Below are positions 1 through 12,000 of a stretch of 64,000 nt of DNA, piece after piece (position 1 is the stretch's first letter; each line of letters starts with the position of its first letter). The notes beneath the pieces are model-generated. The model was given only the letters and a program-made list of their open reading frames with translations. It did not search any database and was not told where the DNA came from. The stretch comes from Oscarella lobularis (Eukaryota > Porifera > Homoscleromorpha > Homosclerophorida > Oscarellidae), in assembly GCF_947507565.1 (NCBI RefSeq), contig NC_089179.1:1612001-1676000 (forward strand), written 5' to 3'. A program made the translations under genes and the position numbers.

Positions 1-19
1 TCTATTAATTCTTTTATAG

Positions 20-81
20 GAGATCGATTGTACTTCAGTACGTGGAGTAGAGAAGAGCATTCGAGAGAGTTGTGTGAGTAA
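20..81 (+). CDS. possible 3'-terminal exon of an upstream gene (partial)
   Basis: A splice-acceptor-like TATAG is followed by a short open stretch that ends in TAA at 79-81. An AATAAA polyadenylation signal lies at 215-220 on the same strand, so a plus-strand gene may end here. About 20 codons are too few to identify a family. The stretch from 82 to 300 holds only this putative 3' UTR and the end of the convergent RWDD4 gene. The exon could equally be chance. Confidence 0.25.
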
Positions 82-300
82 ACTCGACGAACTCCGACTC
101 GCCCTGGGAACCAAGTTAGTTTTATGTATCAAAACGATGAAGTGGTGAACAAAACGCGCCCTGCACTCGTCTATCGCGCTTTCTACTTTTTACTTCCAAT
201 CCGTGCGCGTGAGCAATAAAAATTTTTTTTACATAAACGTTTTATGTCACGAATGATCTTGTTTGCTTCCTGTCTTGCTTAGCTAGAAGAAAACCGACGA

Positions 301-1172
301 TCAGTGGGAGGGCAGAAATGCGCGGTGCCTTACGTGCTAGGGGAAAGAAACGTAAGCCTCAAAATTTGTACCAAAGACTAAAGTCCCTCCCGTCTCACCT
401 TTACGACGTCAACCCAATCCCACCCCCTAGGTCTTTCCCCTACAGTAGTAACATTAGGTTTCATTTGGATGCACGTCTCTGTTACTACCTAGATATTCTG
501 CTCTTCGTTTCTTCTGTCCTTTGGTCAAAACGGGTGCCTTCTCTTTTTTCTTCGTGCTACCAATTGTGGTTTTGGCTAAATCTGCTGTCACCTCAGCGAC
601 GGCAATCGAGGGAGGCTGATTGTCAGCCATGAGATCGGAGGCGCATTCCTTCGCCCACTCGATCAGCGTGAACGTCATGGGAATGTCGAGATTATCCTCA
701 GCCTAAGACTAAGACTCCACAAAGACTCAAGCACAGGAGCCAATTTGTAACCTGACTAAGAATTGAAGTTTCAATTTTGGACTTGGTTTCAGCCGACCTT
801 TTTAGGATAAAAAACCAAAGGGGTCCTCTGCAAAGGAACGCCCTCCCTTTCACACTTACAAATGCTTGTTGAAAAACACGTCGGCACTGACATTGGGAAG
901 GGTATGAGGATATTCTGACGGCCAGCTGATTTCCACTACAAAATGCTTCAATTCGTCTGGATTATCACATAGCTAAAGATTATTGACGGAAGAGAAAGAG
1001 GAAAAGAGAAGTGAGTCTGACTTTGTAGGTGAACTTCGCTGGCGAGAGCTGTTTGAAATTCTCGTCTCCGTCGTAAATTGAGAGAAGGGCTTCTACTTCT
1101 TCCTAGGGATGTCTAACTGTCGATCGCTTGGAGGATTGGCGAACGTACACGAACCTCCTGTTCTTCTTCCAT
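301..1172 (-). CDS. RWDD4: RWD domain-containing protein 4
   Basis: Small cytosolic protein with one RWD domain, of unknown biochemical role in animals. Exon 1 encodes MEEEQE. The next exon gives EALLSIYDGDENF, a typical RWD helix, followed by EISWPSEYP with the YP motif of the fold. A further exon reads MTFTLIEWAKE, and a lysine-rich stretch precedes the family signature PRGWDWVDVVK near the C-terminus. The order matches vertebrate RWDD4 throughout, but the last residues differ (HVRHRAFLPSH before TGA at 301-303). At least five short introns interrupt it. Its start lies only 43 bp from the TIMM10 start on the other strand, so the two probably share a promoter. Confidence 0.85.
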
Positions 1173-1215
1173 CGTGAGGTTTAGCGCGCGCAAGTTCGAA
1201 AGGTCAAAAACCAGC

Positions 1216-1558
1216 ATGGCATTCCCCGGGCAAGCGGCCGCTCTTATGGACGAAGCCAAGCAGAAAATGGTAGCCGAAATGGAGATAGAGGTCATGACCG
1301 ACATGTACAACAAGTAAGCGAACGCGAAGAGACTTTTCGAGCGACGTAGATGACGTGACACGAAAAAAAAGGCTAACGAGCGCCTGCCACAAGAAGTGCA
1401 TATCAACAAAATACAAGGAAGGCGAGCTGACGAAAGGCGAAGCCGTCTGTTTGGACCGGTGCGTGGCAAAATACCTCGACGTACACGATAGGGTAGGAAA
1501 AAAATTGACGACAATGTACGCACAAGACGAGGCGAAGAAAGCCCAAGCGAATAATTAA
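1216..1558 (+). CDS. TIMM10: mitochondrial import inner membrane translocase subunit Tim10
   Basis: Small Tim chaperone of the mitochondrial intermembrane space; with Tim9 it forms a hexamer that escorts hydrophobic precursors. The twin CX3C motif is visible: CHKKC in exon 2 and CLDRC about 16 residues later, with the family block [17 protein letters not shown] in between. Two exons (1216-1313 and 1372-1558) are joined by a 58-bp intron; the join restores [13 protein letters not shown], closely matching animal Tim10. The protein is about 94 residues, normal for the family. There is no cleavable presequence, as expected for an intermembrane-space protein imported by the Mia40 pathway. Confidence 0.93.
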
Positions 1559-1630
1559 ATAACCGGACCCCGCCCCATATATAACACAATATCACGTCTC
1601 ATAAATAATTGGGTTATTCATATATTGTAC

Positions 1631-2353
1631 CTAATACATCATAGCGTTCTCTGATGATGCGCAACGGGAAAAAAGTTGAGGTGACGGGTTTCTTTCGCGA
1701 TTCATTTTCTCTTGAAATTCTCGAGCCAACGTCCGACACTTATCCCTGTCGCCCAATCCCAAATTGGAGCGCGGCGTCGAGGGAAGAGTCGATGAGGTCG
1801 ACGACGATGACGACGATTTTATAGCGTTGGGAATCCACGTGAATACAACGGACTCGCCCGTCGATTCGTTGACGCTTGTCAGTCGCTTGACGCGCGGCAA
1901 CGGTTTGGACGGCACGGCGGGCGACGACTGAAAAACGGGCGCTGCCGAAACGGGTCTTACGTGCGGTATTGGATCCATCAAGTTGAAGCGGCGAAATTGG
2001 ACGCTATCCAACTGGGTCGTCGCTTCGACGTACGCCTCATAAACGTCTTTTGTCATGTAGGACGCAATTGAATCCGACGGGACTTGGGATCGAGGCCGAG
2101 CGTTGTTCACTTTTCTTCGTCTCGTGCACGATTGGATTTTTTGCTTCTTCGACTTGGCTGACTGGGAGCGTCGCGTTTTGCTGTTCGATCCTCCCATGGG
2201 TCCCGGTGCGGTGTGACTGGGAGCTTTGCATTGTGTTTGCTTTCTTATTTTTGAAGGCTCTTCAAAGCGGCGTGACGCCACGAAAGAGGCGCCGTCATAG
2301 AAGCTTTGCGTCAGCGGATAGGCGCCAAGTATCAACGGAAATTCATTCAACAT
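1631..2353 (-). CDS. hypothetical low-complexity protein
   Basis: A single uninterrupted 240-codon reading frame with an ATG at 2353. I do not recognise a family. The N-terminal third is basic and serine/arginine-rich. The middle contains SIASYMTKDVYEAYVEATTQ, probably helical, and the C-terminal half is Ser/Pro-rich with a seven-serine run. There is no signal peptide or membrane segment. It lies 55 bp downstream of the ALDH16A1 stop on the same strand, so it could be a separate gene or, less likely, unrecognised 3' sequence of that transcript. The codon usage is like that of neighbouring genes, which supports real coding. Confidence 0.5.
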   Translation of the reverse strand: MLNEFPLILGAYPLTQSFYDGASFVASRRFEEPSKIRKQTQCKAPSHTAPGPMGGSNSKTRRSQSAKSKKQKIQSCTRRRKVNNARPRSQVPSDSIASYMTKDVYEAYVEATTQLDSVQFRRFNLMDPIPHVRPVSAAPVFQSSPAVPSKPLPRVKRLTSVNESTGESVVFTWIPNAIKSSSSSSTSSTLPSTPRSNLGLGDRDKCRTLAREFQEKMNRERNPSPQLFSRCASSENAMMY

Positions 2354-2408
2354 TCAACCAACCGTGCGCGAAAACAAATGAAAAAAGCCAGATAAACATA
2401 AATCGAAA

Positions 2409-5400
2409 TCAATTGGCGAATATTTCGCCCATAGGGATCCAAATGTTCTTGCATTCGGTCGACTGAAGAAGGAACTCGTGTCCCTGACCTTGCTCCTTGT
2501 CTTTCCAGTTTCTCTCCAAGCCGTAGTTGACCCACGTTCTTTTGACGTTAACGTGCGAAATCGACTCGACGAACTTGCTTCCTTCAGCCGAACCAAAGTA
2601 CCACATAGACTGAAAAGGCAAACGAGATCGTTTGGGAATGAACTCTTTCGACATATTTGCCCACCTCAACGTTCTGGTGTTCAGCGAGATACTTTGTCAG
2701 ATGGTCTCTGGACCCCGTCACGATGTTGACAACACCGCCGGGAAGATCCGACGTGTCGAAGATCTAGAACACGAGAATACGTCAACGCGAGGAAGAATCC
2801 CTTCTACTGCTTCAACCTGGTACAAATCAGTAGCGCTGAGCGGATACTTCTCGCTAGGCACAATCACCATGGTGTTGCCCCTGACGACAGCCGGCGCGAA
2901 AAGCGACACAAAGCCGAGAAGTGGAAAGGAATCCGAGCACGCAATTCCCATGACTCCGACCGGCTCGTTGACCTTGACCGTGCATCCATAGAGAGTCGTT
3001 TCCTGAAGAAAACGACGTTGAGAAGGGGGCAGGGATCCCTCAATCCCTGACTCACTTGAACCGTGCCTCCGTACTTGTCCGCATAGGCGCCCCAGTGGAA
3101 AAGTCTCTGAATTGACAAGTCGACCTCTTCCTTTGCATCCTGAAGGGAGCGTCCCGTCATTGCGGCTATTCGTGCGGCAACTTCGCCGTGACGAAGTTCA
3201 AGATTCTCCGCAATATAGTAGACAATTTGAGCTCGATTGTGAGCAGCTCGTTTGCCCCAGCTGAAGAAAAAGAAACTCAAAAGTCGAATCGATGACATCA
3301 TAAACCATTAACCCAGGTGCCGCGCTGTACGCCGCTTCCACTGCATCTCTAATGTCCTTGCGATTTCCCTCGCCAACTTGACCGACGACGTTTCCGGAAG
3401 GACTGACGACCGGCCGAGCGTACGGAGCATCGGGACGCTTCTGAGCGCCACCAATGTACATTTTCAGAGTCCGATCAATACTAAGATAACGATATTTATC
3501 CTTCTCACCACCAAAGATCACCGCTACCTTGGAACAGTGACTCCGTTCAGTTCCATCACTGATGGATACTCAATCGCTTGTTTCTGATTCGTTGGATTCA
3601 GTGGTCTCGGCGGAACGGACTCGCCGAAACCCTTGATTTCGAGCTCTTTTGAGTTACTCCGTTTCAACGTGTTTTGCCACGAAGGCTTCGCATATTCATA
3701 TAATCCCTATCAACAGCCAAGATTATATATAATTCATTTTCGCGTCTCTTGCGATCATGGAAATTACTTCTTTGCCGCCGTCTCGCCCGAATCCGCTCTC
3801 CCTATATCCGCCGAAGCCGCTTGCCGCGTCGAACACGTTGTGACAATTGATCCAGCACGTTCCCGCTTTGATGCTCAACGCGACCTCCAATCCGAGACTG
3901 AAATTTTCCGTCCACACGCTCGACGCCAGTCCGTAGCGCGTGTTATTCGCCAGAGCGATCGCCTCCTTCGGCGTGCGAAACGTAACAACAGAAAGAACGG
4001 GACCAAAAATCTGGAGAAAGAAAAAAAACTCGTCGCCAAAACTTCAAATAAGTCCCCTCCCCCCCTGCACCTCTTCTTGGACGACAGTCGAAACGGGTTC
4101 CACATTGGTGATGAGAGTGGGCGGATAAAAGCATCCGTGCGACGGAATCGTGGCGCACGTCTGAAAGACGTCGGCGCCCTCCGTCTTCGCCTTTTGAACG
4201 AGATCGTCGATGGATTGTCGTTGGGACGCGTCGACGATCGCGCCGATATCGACGCACTTGTCCAACGAGTCGCCGACTCGAAGGCGAGCCATTCGCGTCT
4301 TGATCTTCGCCACCATTCGCTCGGCGACGTTCTCCTGAACGAGAAGTCGCGACCCAGCACTGCAAACCTGAATAAATAAATAAATAAATAAATAAATTTA
4401 TCAATAAATAAATTTATCAATATGAATCAACGGACTTGGCCCTGATTAAACCAAATTGCGTCGACTATTCCCTCGACTGCGCTGTCCAAGTCGGCCGAGT
4501 CGAAGACGACGAACGGAGATTTGCCGCCGAGTTCGAGCGATAGACGTTTTCCCGTTCCGGCTGTCGCACGACGCAGGAGCTGACCGATCTGAACCGAGGT
4601 AGTGAACGACTTCATTCTTCTGTAAACGAGACTACCTCTGTCGAGCCCGTGAATGCAACTTTGTCTACGTCTGGATGGGCGGCGAGTTGACTTCCAAAAC
4701 TGCCCTTACCCGTCACAACGTTAAAGACGCCGGGAGGAAGGCCGGCCTCGGCGCAGATTTCCGCTAGCAACAAGGCGCTGAGTCGCGTATACGTTGCCGG
4801 TTTCAAGACGACCGTATTGCCCATTGCCAAAGCGGGACAGACTTTCCACGTGAGAAGCATCAAGGGAAAGTTCCACGGAACGATGGCGGCGACGACCCCT
4901 ATGGGATCCCATCCGGCCATTTCCGTGTCCATCAGCTGGGCCCAGCCGGAGTGGTGATAGAAATGTCGAGCAACCTAAAGAAGAGTCAATTGATTTTCTC
5001 ATAAAGAAAATCTTTTTTTTCTATACCAAAGGAACGTCGGCATCTCGAGATTCTCGAATCGGTTTTCCGTTGTCCATGCTCTCGACGACGGCGAGCAAAC
5101 GCATGTGCTTCTGCACGTGTCGCGCAATGCTGTACAACGGGAATTCTGTCGCGGTACTCGGCTTCGATCGCGTGGAGAGATCGTACCTATAGAGATGTCG
5201 AGCTCTCACGTGACAGGGCAATTTGCTCCAACTTTCGAACGCTTTTCGCGCAACGCCGACGGCTAGATCGACGTCTTCGTCGTTGCCCTGTATCGTATTT
5301 GCCAAGTGTGCGCCCGTGGCTGGATTCGTCGTCGCGTACGTCGATCGCCCTGAAAAAAAACCGTCCACCGACGTGCCACGCCCCCTTTCTTCGTTTACCT

Positions 5401-5690
5401 TCTGGTTTGACCCATTGTCCGTTTATGAAGTGTCCGAACGATCGGCCGTGATCTTCGAGCCATTTGTCGGCGACTGCAGACGATTCGGGTGCAGGCCCGT
5501 ATTCCAACGTTTCGAAAATCTGCGCGACGCTCGGCTTCTGCTTCTTTGCGACCGAAACGCCCTTCGGTTGCTTGTCTGCAGCCGTCGGCAGTCCGGGGAG
5601 CTCCGGCTCGACTATTTTTGCTCGCTTGGCTGGTTCGACGTTCGTCGAAGGCTGCTCGGGCACCGCTCGGCGCGACGATCTCTTCGACAT
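2409..5690 (-). CDS. ALDH16A1: aldehyde dehydrogenase family 16 member A1
   Basis: Large two-domain ALDH superfamily member. Order of recognisable blocks: [13 protein letters not shown] near residue 40 (ALDH16 hallmark), NGQWVKPEG, the first ALDH domain with [31 protein letters not shown] carrying the general-base Glu, and [12 protein letters not shown] carrying the nucleophile Cys. It continues with [11 protein letters not shown] and a degenerate second ALDH domain ending in [14 protein letters not shown] and IWIPMGE, again ALDH16-specific. Start is ATG at 5688-5690. About ten short introns are present. Mammalian ALDH16A1 has lost the catalytic Cys, whereas this copy keeps it, so activity is plausible. 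It is divergent from CPSF6 with 95 bp between start codons. Confidence 0.92.
4371..4420. repeat. AAAT/ATAA microsatellite in an ALDH16A1 intron
   Basis: An imperfect tetranucleotide run, about 50 bp long, fills most of the intron just upstream (in transcript sense) of the exon carrying the catalytic cysteine. It is non-coding. Confidence 0.8.
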
Positions 5691-5785
5691 GCCCAATTTC
5701 CTTATTAGGGCAAGTCCTTAGCGCGCGCGCGTGTCTCGGAACACATTCCTTGTGGCGTGCTCTTTGTTCTCTTCGAGGACTCCCC

Positions 5786-8647
5786 ATGGACGACGTAGAC
5801 CTGTATGGAGACATGAAGAGCGACGATGTACGCCTACGCTATCCGAACGCTCGCGCCAAGCCGCTAAATACTTCGTTTCTTCCCTTTTTTTTGCAGGAAG
5901 ACGACGGCAATGAAGACGTCGACCTTTACGGCGATTTAGCCGACGACACGTCGAAACAAAAGGCATGCGAATCGCAAGTCTTTCCACGCGCACAATCGAT
6001 CTTTCTTCTTCTATTTGCCCCCTTCAGTACGGCGGCGAAAGTCCGGGGAAAGAAGCAGGTGGTATAGGATTACGGTCCCGTAAAAATGACTGGTTTTAAT
6101 TAATAATAAGTCGAGGCACTAGAAATAGTCAGAGGGCTTACAGTGCGCTACAATTTAGTCGGTCCTCCTGTGGCATCCCCCCTGTATTTTAGTGGCGGCA
6201 TCATGTAATTGTAACGAAATTCCACTGTACAGTTTTTTTTACAAAGACGATGCCACAGGAGCGCGTTAGGTGCTAGAAGCCTTTTTTTTATTGATTCGAT
6301 GCTGTTAGAGAACAGCTAGTAGTCAGTTACATAGTCACAGATGCCAAAGCTCAATTGAATTGGATCACGAGCGAGTGAGCACAGAGGGGGGGAGGAGACG
6401 CGCGCTGCACCGTCATTGAGAGTACGCAACGGGCCGGCGCGCATTATTGACGATTTGTCCTAGATTTGTTGCGCGATTTGACGCCGTCGCCCATTTCGGA
6501 GCTTCTCGCCGCGAAACAGTCGACGGCGAGCGGTTCGCCGACGCCGAGCGGCGACGACGACGGCCAAAGCGCCGAAACGGCGTCGGCTCCCCTCGTCACG
6601 GGCGAAAGCGCTCCCTCCTCTTCTGCAGTTGTTGCCATGGAGACGCTAGACGATTCGTCTGCGACGCAGCCCGTGAAGAGTCCGGAAGCCAATCTGGCTG
6701 CTCCGAAAGGATTTTTACTGAAATTTAATAATACGCCAGAAGTGACTAAAAAGTCTGTTTACATTGGAAATTTGCCATGGGTAGTCGATCTATGCCATAC
6801 GAAGCGCGAATTGTTTCTTTGGTGAAACGGCTACTTTTGTAATTTTAGTGGTGCACTGATTCGCAACTGGCGCACGCCTGCGTAAACCTCGGCGCCAAAG
6901 ATTTGAGGGGTATACGATTCTACGAGAATCGGCTCAACGGCCAGTCGAAAGGGTGGGGGGAAAATCTCCTTTTACATGTGGGATTTGATTCGAGTGTACC
7001 TGTAGCTATGCGTTGGTGGAGTTCGGTTCTGAGGTGTCTTGTCATATCGTTGCTAACAAGTTGCCACTGCAGTGAGAGTCGTTATCCAGTGGGAGGCGGG
7101 CTGATTGGGGAGCCGAGGTTTTGTTGTAGTGTATTGTTGGATCAGCATCCCACGGCTGCGTTGACGTCGAAAATTGGACTCGCCCAATTTGAGCAGTTCA
7201 TGAAGAAAGGTTGGTGGACGATGACAACGATGACGTCGCTGTGGGACGGTTTTGCGTTCAGGTCAATCCGCTATTCTTGAAGAAGTAAATAAATCGAGTT
7301 ACACGGGTCGACCTCGCGTTCCGACAAAGCAGGAGGAACGTCCGCGTCCGAGACCGCCGTTTCCTCCCTCGGTTCCTCCCGGGCCGCCGGTTCGAATGGG
7401 GGGCCCGCCTGTCGGGGGTCCGTTTCCTCCGATGGGAGGACCTCCAGGAATGCCTGGGCCTTGGATGGGTACGATGCGTTACTTGCAGTCTTTTTTTTTT
7501 GAGCTGACGCACTGTGTTTAGGTCCTGGTCCTGGTATGCCTCCTCCCATGCCTCCTGATATGATGCATCCTAGGGCAATGCATCCTCCTTTGCCACCGGT
7601 ACAATTCTAATTTTATTTTTTTACTTGATTCTGGAATTTTTTTCTGCAGTTTCATGGTCCGCCTGATATGGTGATGGGAGGTAAGAGGACGGGTTTGCCG
7701 TTTCTTCTCATTCATGCGTTTTCTTGACTTATAGGACCTCTTCCTCACGTCAATCCAAACTTCTTTCCAGACCAGCGTCTCCATCGCCCGGTTAGTTGAA
7801 ATAACGTTAGCGCTTTTTCTCTTGTCATTTTCCTCTGCAGAATGAACCATTTGGAGGTCACGGCCCCCCAGGGTAAGTTAAGACAATTCAATAGATTATT
7901 GATCAATTTGTTCACCGATGATGCGCACAGTGCCGATAAGGGGTTTGGTGGCCAGGGTAAGCGCAAGACCTCTTTAGTTTGGAACTCAAAAAGCCAGTGA
8001 AAATTTTTCGCAGTTGATTTTGCAGAAGTAATGAAGAGAAATCACGCAGTTTCAAGTACAGCGCTTGTGAGAGCCGTGCAGGACGCAAATTCCGGTATGG
8101 CAGTAGCGTTGAAATGCAATACTTGGTAGACCAATTGGATATATTAGGGGATTATGAAAGTGCTGTGAACACCTTGAACACAGCAATTTCTCTTATATCT
8201 CAGTCAGCTGCGGCTAGTTCAGAGAGTAGCCAGGTACGTTACAGTACATTTTCCTGTGAGATGCTACCTCTCTCATGTTTCTCTAGGCTCTTATTCAAAA
8301 CCTGAAAGACTGCCTTGAAGGAATCAAGAAGGGAAAGTAGGAAAATTGCATCACAGTCCCTTGGGCCGTACGTAATGAATAGGATTTTGTTCAGAGCGGG
8401 GAGTCCAGCGATAAAGCTCAGTCCCGGCCTGGCGGGCAGTTCCAGTGGAAGTAGGAGTCCCAGTCCGTCATTTCGTCGCAACAGAAGCCGCAGCAGAGGA
8501 CGCAGAGACGACCGTGAACGCGACGTCAAGGGAGGACGGCGTCCCGGTGGCGGCGGCGGCGGCGGCAGTAGGGAAAGGGGAAGAGAGCGAGAACGATATT
8601 CACGACTACACAAAGAAGATGATTATCGAAGAAGTCGGCGAAAATAA
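5786..8647 (+). CDS. CPSF6: cleavage and polyadenylation specificity factor subunit 6 (CFIm68)
   Basis: Large subunit of cleavage factor Im, which binds UGUA elements with NUDT21 and selects poly(A) sites in the nucleus. The acidic N-terminus repeats the family signature DVDLYGD in two exons. One RRM follows: RNP2 is KSVYIGNLPW, then WCTDSQLAHAC and an RNP1-like NGQSKG. Next comes a long Pro/Gly-rich region split over several mini-exons (GPGPGMPPPMPP, HVNPNFFP). The conserved C-terminal helical block is VDFAEVMKRNHAVSS followed by SGDYESAVNTLNTAISLI, and an RS-like tail ends at 8647. About twelve exons. The join between the acidic exons and the exon starting near 6470 crosses a ~400-bp intron holding a hairpin, the least certain junction. 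Confidence 0.9.
6165..6261. repeat. 13-bp inverted repeat able to form a long hairpin in a CPSF6 intron
   Basis: The arm CTCCTGTGGCATC at 6165-6177 is perfectly complementary to GATGCCACAGGAG at 6249-6261. Inside, CTGTA (6182) pairs with TACAG (6228) and AGTGG (6191) with CCACT (6222), so the stem can continue inward with bulges. The surrounding intron (about 6060-6460) shows nothing else recognisable. Confidence 0.6.
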
Positions 8648-9039
8648 GTTGCACGAGATGTCTGCGCACCAAGGAAACTGTGACGTACTCTCACAATACA
8701 AATCCGTTTCTAAAATTCCAAATTTATGATTGTGATGATGATAAGAATGGACAAATTTCTACAAATAGCGTAGCACAGGGTCTCTATATGACGAGTGACG
8801 AGTGACGTACGTACACCTCCGGGAATTGTTTACATGTTTTCGACTGTTTTTCCCTTGCGTGCCGGAATATGGACTTATTCTACTGCTATTACTGCTCGTT
8901 TTTCACGGCTCGTTGGCTTCTAGCCAAGCAGGAATCCAAAAAAATGGGGAACGAACTTCTTGAAAGCTCGACTACTCTAGTACACGTCATCTGCAATTGC
9001 TTAAAACTTATTACAACGTTTTCTCGGCCGACGTCAGGC
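8648..9039. other. convergent intergenic stretch between CPSF6 and the spectrin gene
   Basis: This holds the 3' UTRs of two convergent genes. No independent gene is seen. On the minus strand, an acceptor-like TTGCAG near 8990 followed by a 33-codon open stretch could serve as an alternative last exon of the spectrin gene if the GT near 9043-9048 is used as donor. That exon has no recognisable domain. Confidence 0.5.
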
Positions 9040-12000
9040 TCAGTTTACCCACCCGCCTTGTCCGGCGAGCAATTTTTTCGCGTGCTCGTCCAACGTCTTT
9101 ACTTTCTCCTCCTGCGCGGCGAGCGCCTTCTCGAAATTTTCGTGTTTCTCGAGCCAATCGTCGACCTTGGCGAGATTTTCGTCTACGTCGTCGCTCGATA
9201 GAAATGTCTCTCGTGACGTCATCCAAGCGTCGACAAGAGACGCGTCTCTATCGAATTGCTGCAAGTCCAATGTCCATTGGAGAACGACCTGGGCGAAAAA
9301 GGAGAGCCGCTTTTATGAGCGGACGTAGTATTATTATTATCGTTTGTCTCCTCACTTTTCTATTTTCCCAAAATTTCATCAAATCGACTTTTTCCGTTTC
9401 GAGCAAGATCAACTTTTCGCTAATCTGACTATTGGCCGGATGGCCTCTTTCGATGAGCAACTTTCCGAAATTTGCAACGGCTGTCACTTTGCTGCTGCGA
9501 GCCTCGATTTCGGCCTTGTGATCGAAGTGAAGCTTCAACGCGGCCTCGGCACTCGCCACGTCTCGAATCGGTTCATTGGTACCGACTAAGGAATGCATAT
9601 CTCTCATCCACGATACCTAGAAGCGAAGAGAGATTCGTTGAAGGACAGAAAATTTCAAATTTCGTCTCACTAAATCTCTCGTGTCGCTCAAGAAACGATG
9701 AAGCTCTAACGAATCGTTCAACCGCTGTTTTCTGGCGCTGCAGCTCGCCGTCAATTGTTCCCACGCTTCGATAACGGTCGCCTGCTGCTCGGCTATGCCT
9801 TCGGCATTCTCCTCGTAGACTTGAGACAGAAGATCGGCGTTCTTCGTAATATCTTCCACGCGATTCTCGAGCGCGACCAAATCGCGTTCGAACGTCTCGT
9901 GTCGTCTCATCAGAGCCTCGGCGCTGCACAAGAAAAAAAAATGAACAAATAATTAATTAGCGTTTTCGCCGACGTCACCTCGACGCGTCTCGTCCGACGT
10001 CGTCCGTCATGAGAAGACCCTCCTTCTCCGTGACTCGTCCCAGCACTTCTTCGATATCTCGATTAAACGCGTGGATTTGAAGCGCGCCTTCCAGCTGAGC
10101 TGATCGCTCTTCGACGATCGTTTGCAGTTCGTTCCACGCGTCGGCGAGCTGCTGCTGTCGTGCGCGTATCTCGTTCGTCGCTTCGACGACCGGATGAGGA
10201 TTGACGGCGTCGCCGAGGGGAATGTCGTCGCGCGATTCGGCGTCGAGAAGTTTGTTGCCGGCGTCGACGCACGACGTCACGCGTTCTTTTCCGTTGGGAA
10301 GCGTCTGGGCGAACGTTTCGAATTTGTCGCGCACGCGTTGGCAGTGTTCGACGTCTCGACCGAGATCTTCGTTATTGGCTATTGATAGCTGTTCGCCGAT
10401 CCAATCCTCAACCTGGATATATATATGTGTGTGTATATGCATATATATATGTCTCTCTCTGTTTTACTGTGTCGGCTTCGCGGTAGAAACGGTGGAGTTC
10501 CAATTGGAAATTCAAGTCTCGATCGCGTGTTTTGATCAGATTTTTCAAATCGTCGAGTTTCGCTTGGAGCTGTTCTTGTCGCGTGGACACGTTGTGCGCG
10601 TCAAAGTGCGACTTCGTCTGCATCAAATTGCACTGGGGAAAAGAAAAAAAATTAGCGGATAATTAAACGACTTCTCTCTCGACTCGCCTCTTCTCTCAGT
10701 TGACCCAACGTATCCTTCTCGAACTGTTGAACGGACGAGTCCGTCGATCCGAGACGTCGTATGAGATTCTGCGTCGAATCTTCGTCCTTTCCCATTCCGC
10801 CGCTCGCCACTTGGACTCGATTGTCCTCGACCCACGATTCGGCTTCGTTCGCGTCGGCGTAATACTGCTGCGACTGGAGCGACTGGTCCAACTTTTCAGC
10901 ACGCATCTGAGACAGCTCTTTGAGACTCGTCCAACTCCGCTGAAGTCCTTCCCATCTATATATACAAACAAGTCAAGGACGTGTTTTTATACTCTCGTCG
11001 AGAAATCTCGCCTCTCTGTTATTTGAGAACTCGCCGTGTGTCCGTCGTCGCAGAGCGTTCTCGCCGTGACGCCGACGGCTCCAACGCGTTGCTCGTGGCC
11101 TGTCAGTTCGGTCGTGAATACTTGGTGTTTCTTCTGGAGACTTTGAACGCCTAATACTCCACACATCGAATGTTGATGATTTTGTTTCTTTGTATCTACC
11201 TGTGAGATGGCTTCCGTAGTCGGTCGAAGACGCTATGGGTATTCGTTCGTGAATCCACGCTTCGACGCCGGCCGCGTCTCTCAAGTACTGCTGCAGAACG
11301 AGCGACGACTGGAGCACGTCGTGCCGAGCGGCAACCGGCTGAGAAAGCGCTTCGTATCTATATTATATAAATATCGAAGCAAGAGCACTGAATTGATTGT
11401 GTGACGGCACCTTTGGAGAAGCGCGTGGCAATGCTTCTCGATTTCGTCTTTATTGAAGTGGTCCTGTTCGATCAGCAGATTGCCCTCTTCGAGCAAAGCC
11501 TCGACTCTTTCGTTGTACGATGTGACGTTCATCTCGAGCAGTTGATGCCGCTTCAACAGAGCCGTGACCGTCGGTAAATCTTTCCCCTGAAAGAAACGCG
11601 CTTGGACGATTGATTATTCAGTGTCTGAATGCCGTACCTGTTCGTCGGTTTCCAGTTGGGATTCTACCGTCTCGATCCAGGCGACGACGTCGTCGACGGC
11701 TCTCTTCAATTGCTGGCCTTTCAGCGCTTCAGTCAATCTCTCCGATTTCGTTTTCGTCGACGCCACCAGAGTGTCCCAATTTTCAGACAAGCTCTCGAGA
11801 CGTTGAGTTATGTGGTCCGCCGCGTAGTGATCCGACTCGTTTAGCTCCATGGCAGTCGCTGCCACTCTATCGACTTGAGACCGATTGGCCGTTACTTCGG
11901 ACTCGAACGCTTGCTGCATTTGAATTTTTCCCTAAACGACGTTCGATTGATCGATCGGGGGTGTCTGTGTGCGTTTACTTGAATATTGGTCGGATCTCGG

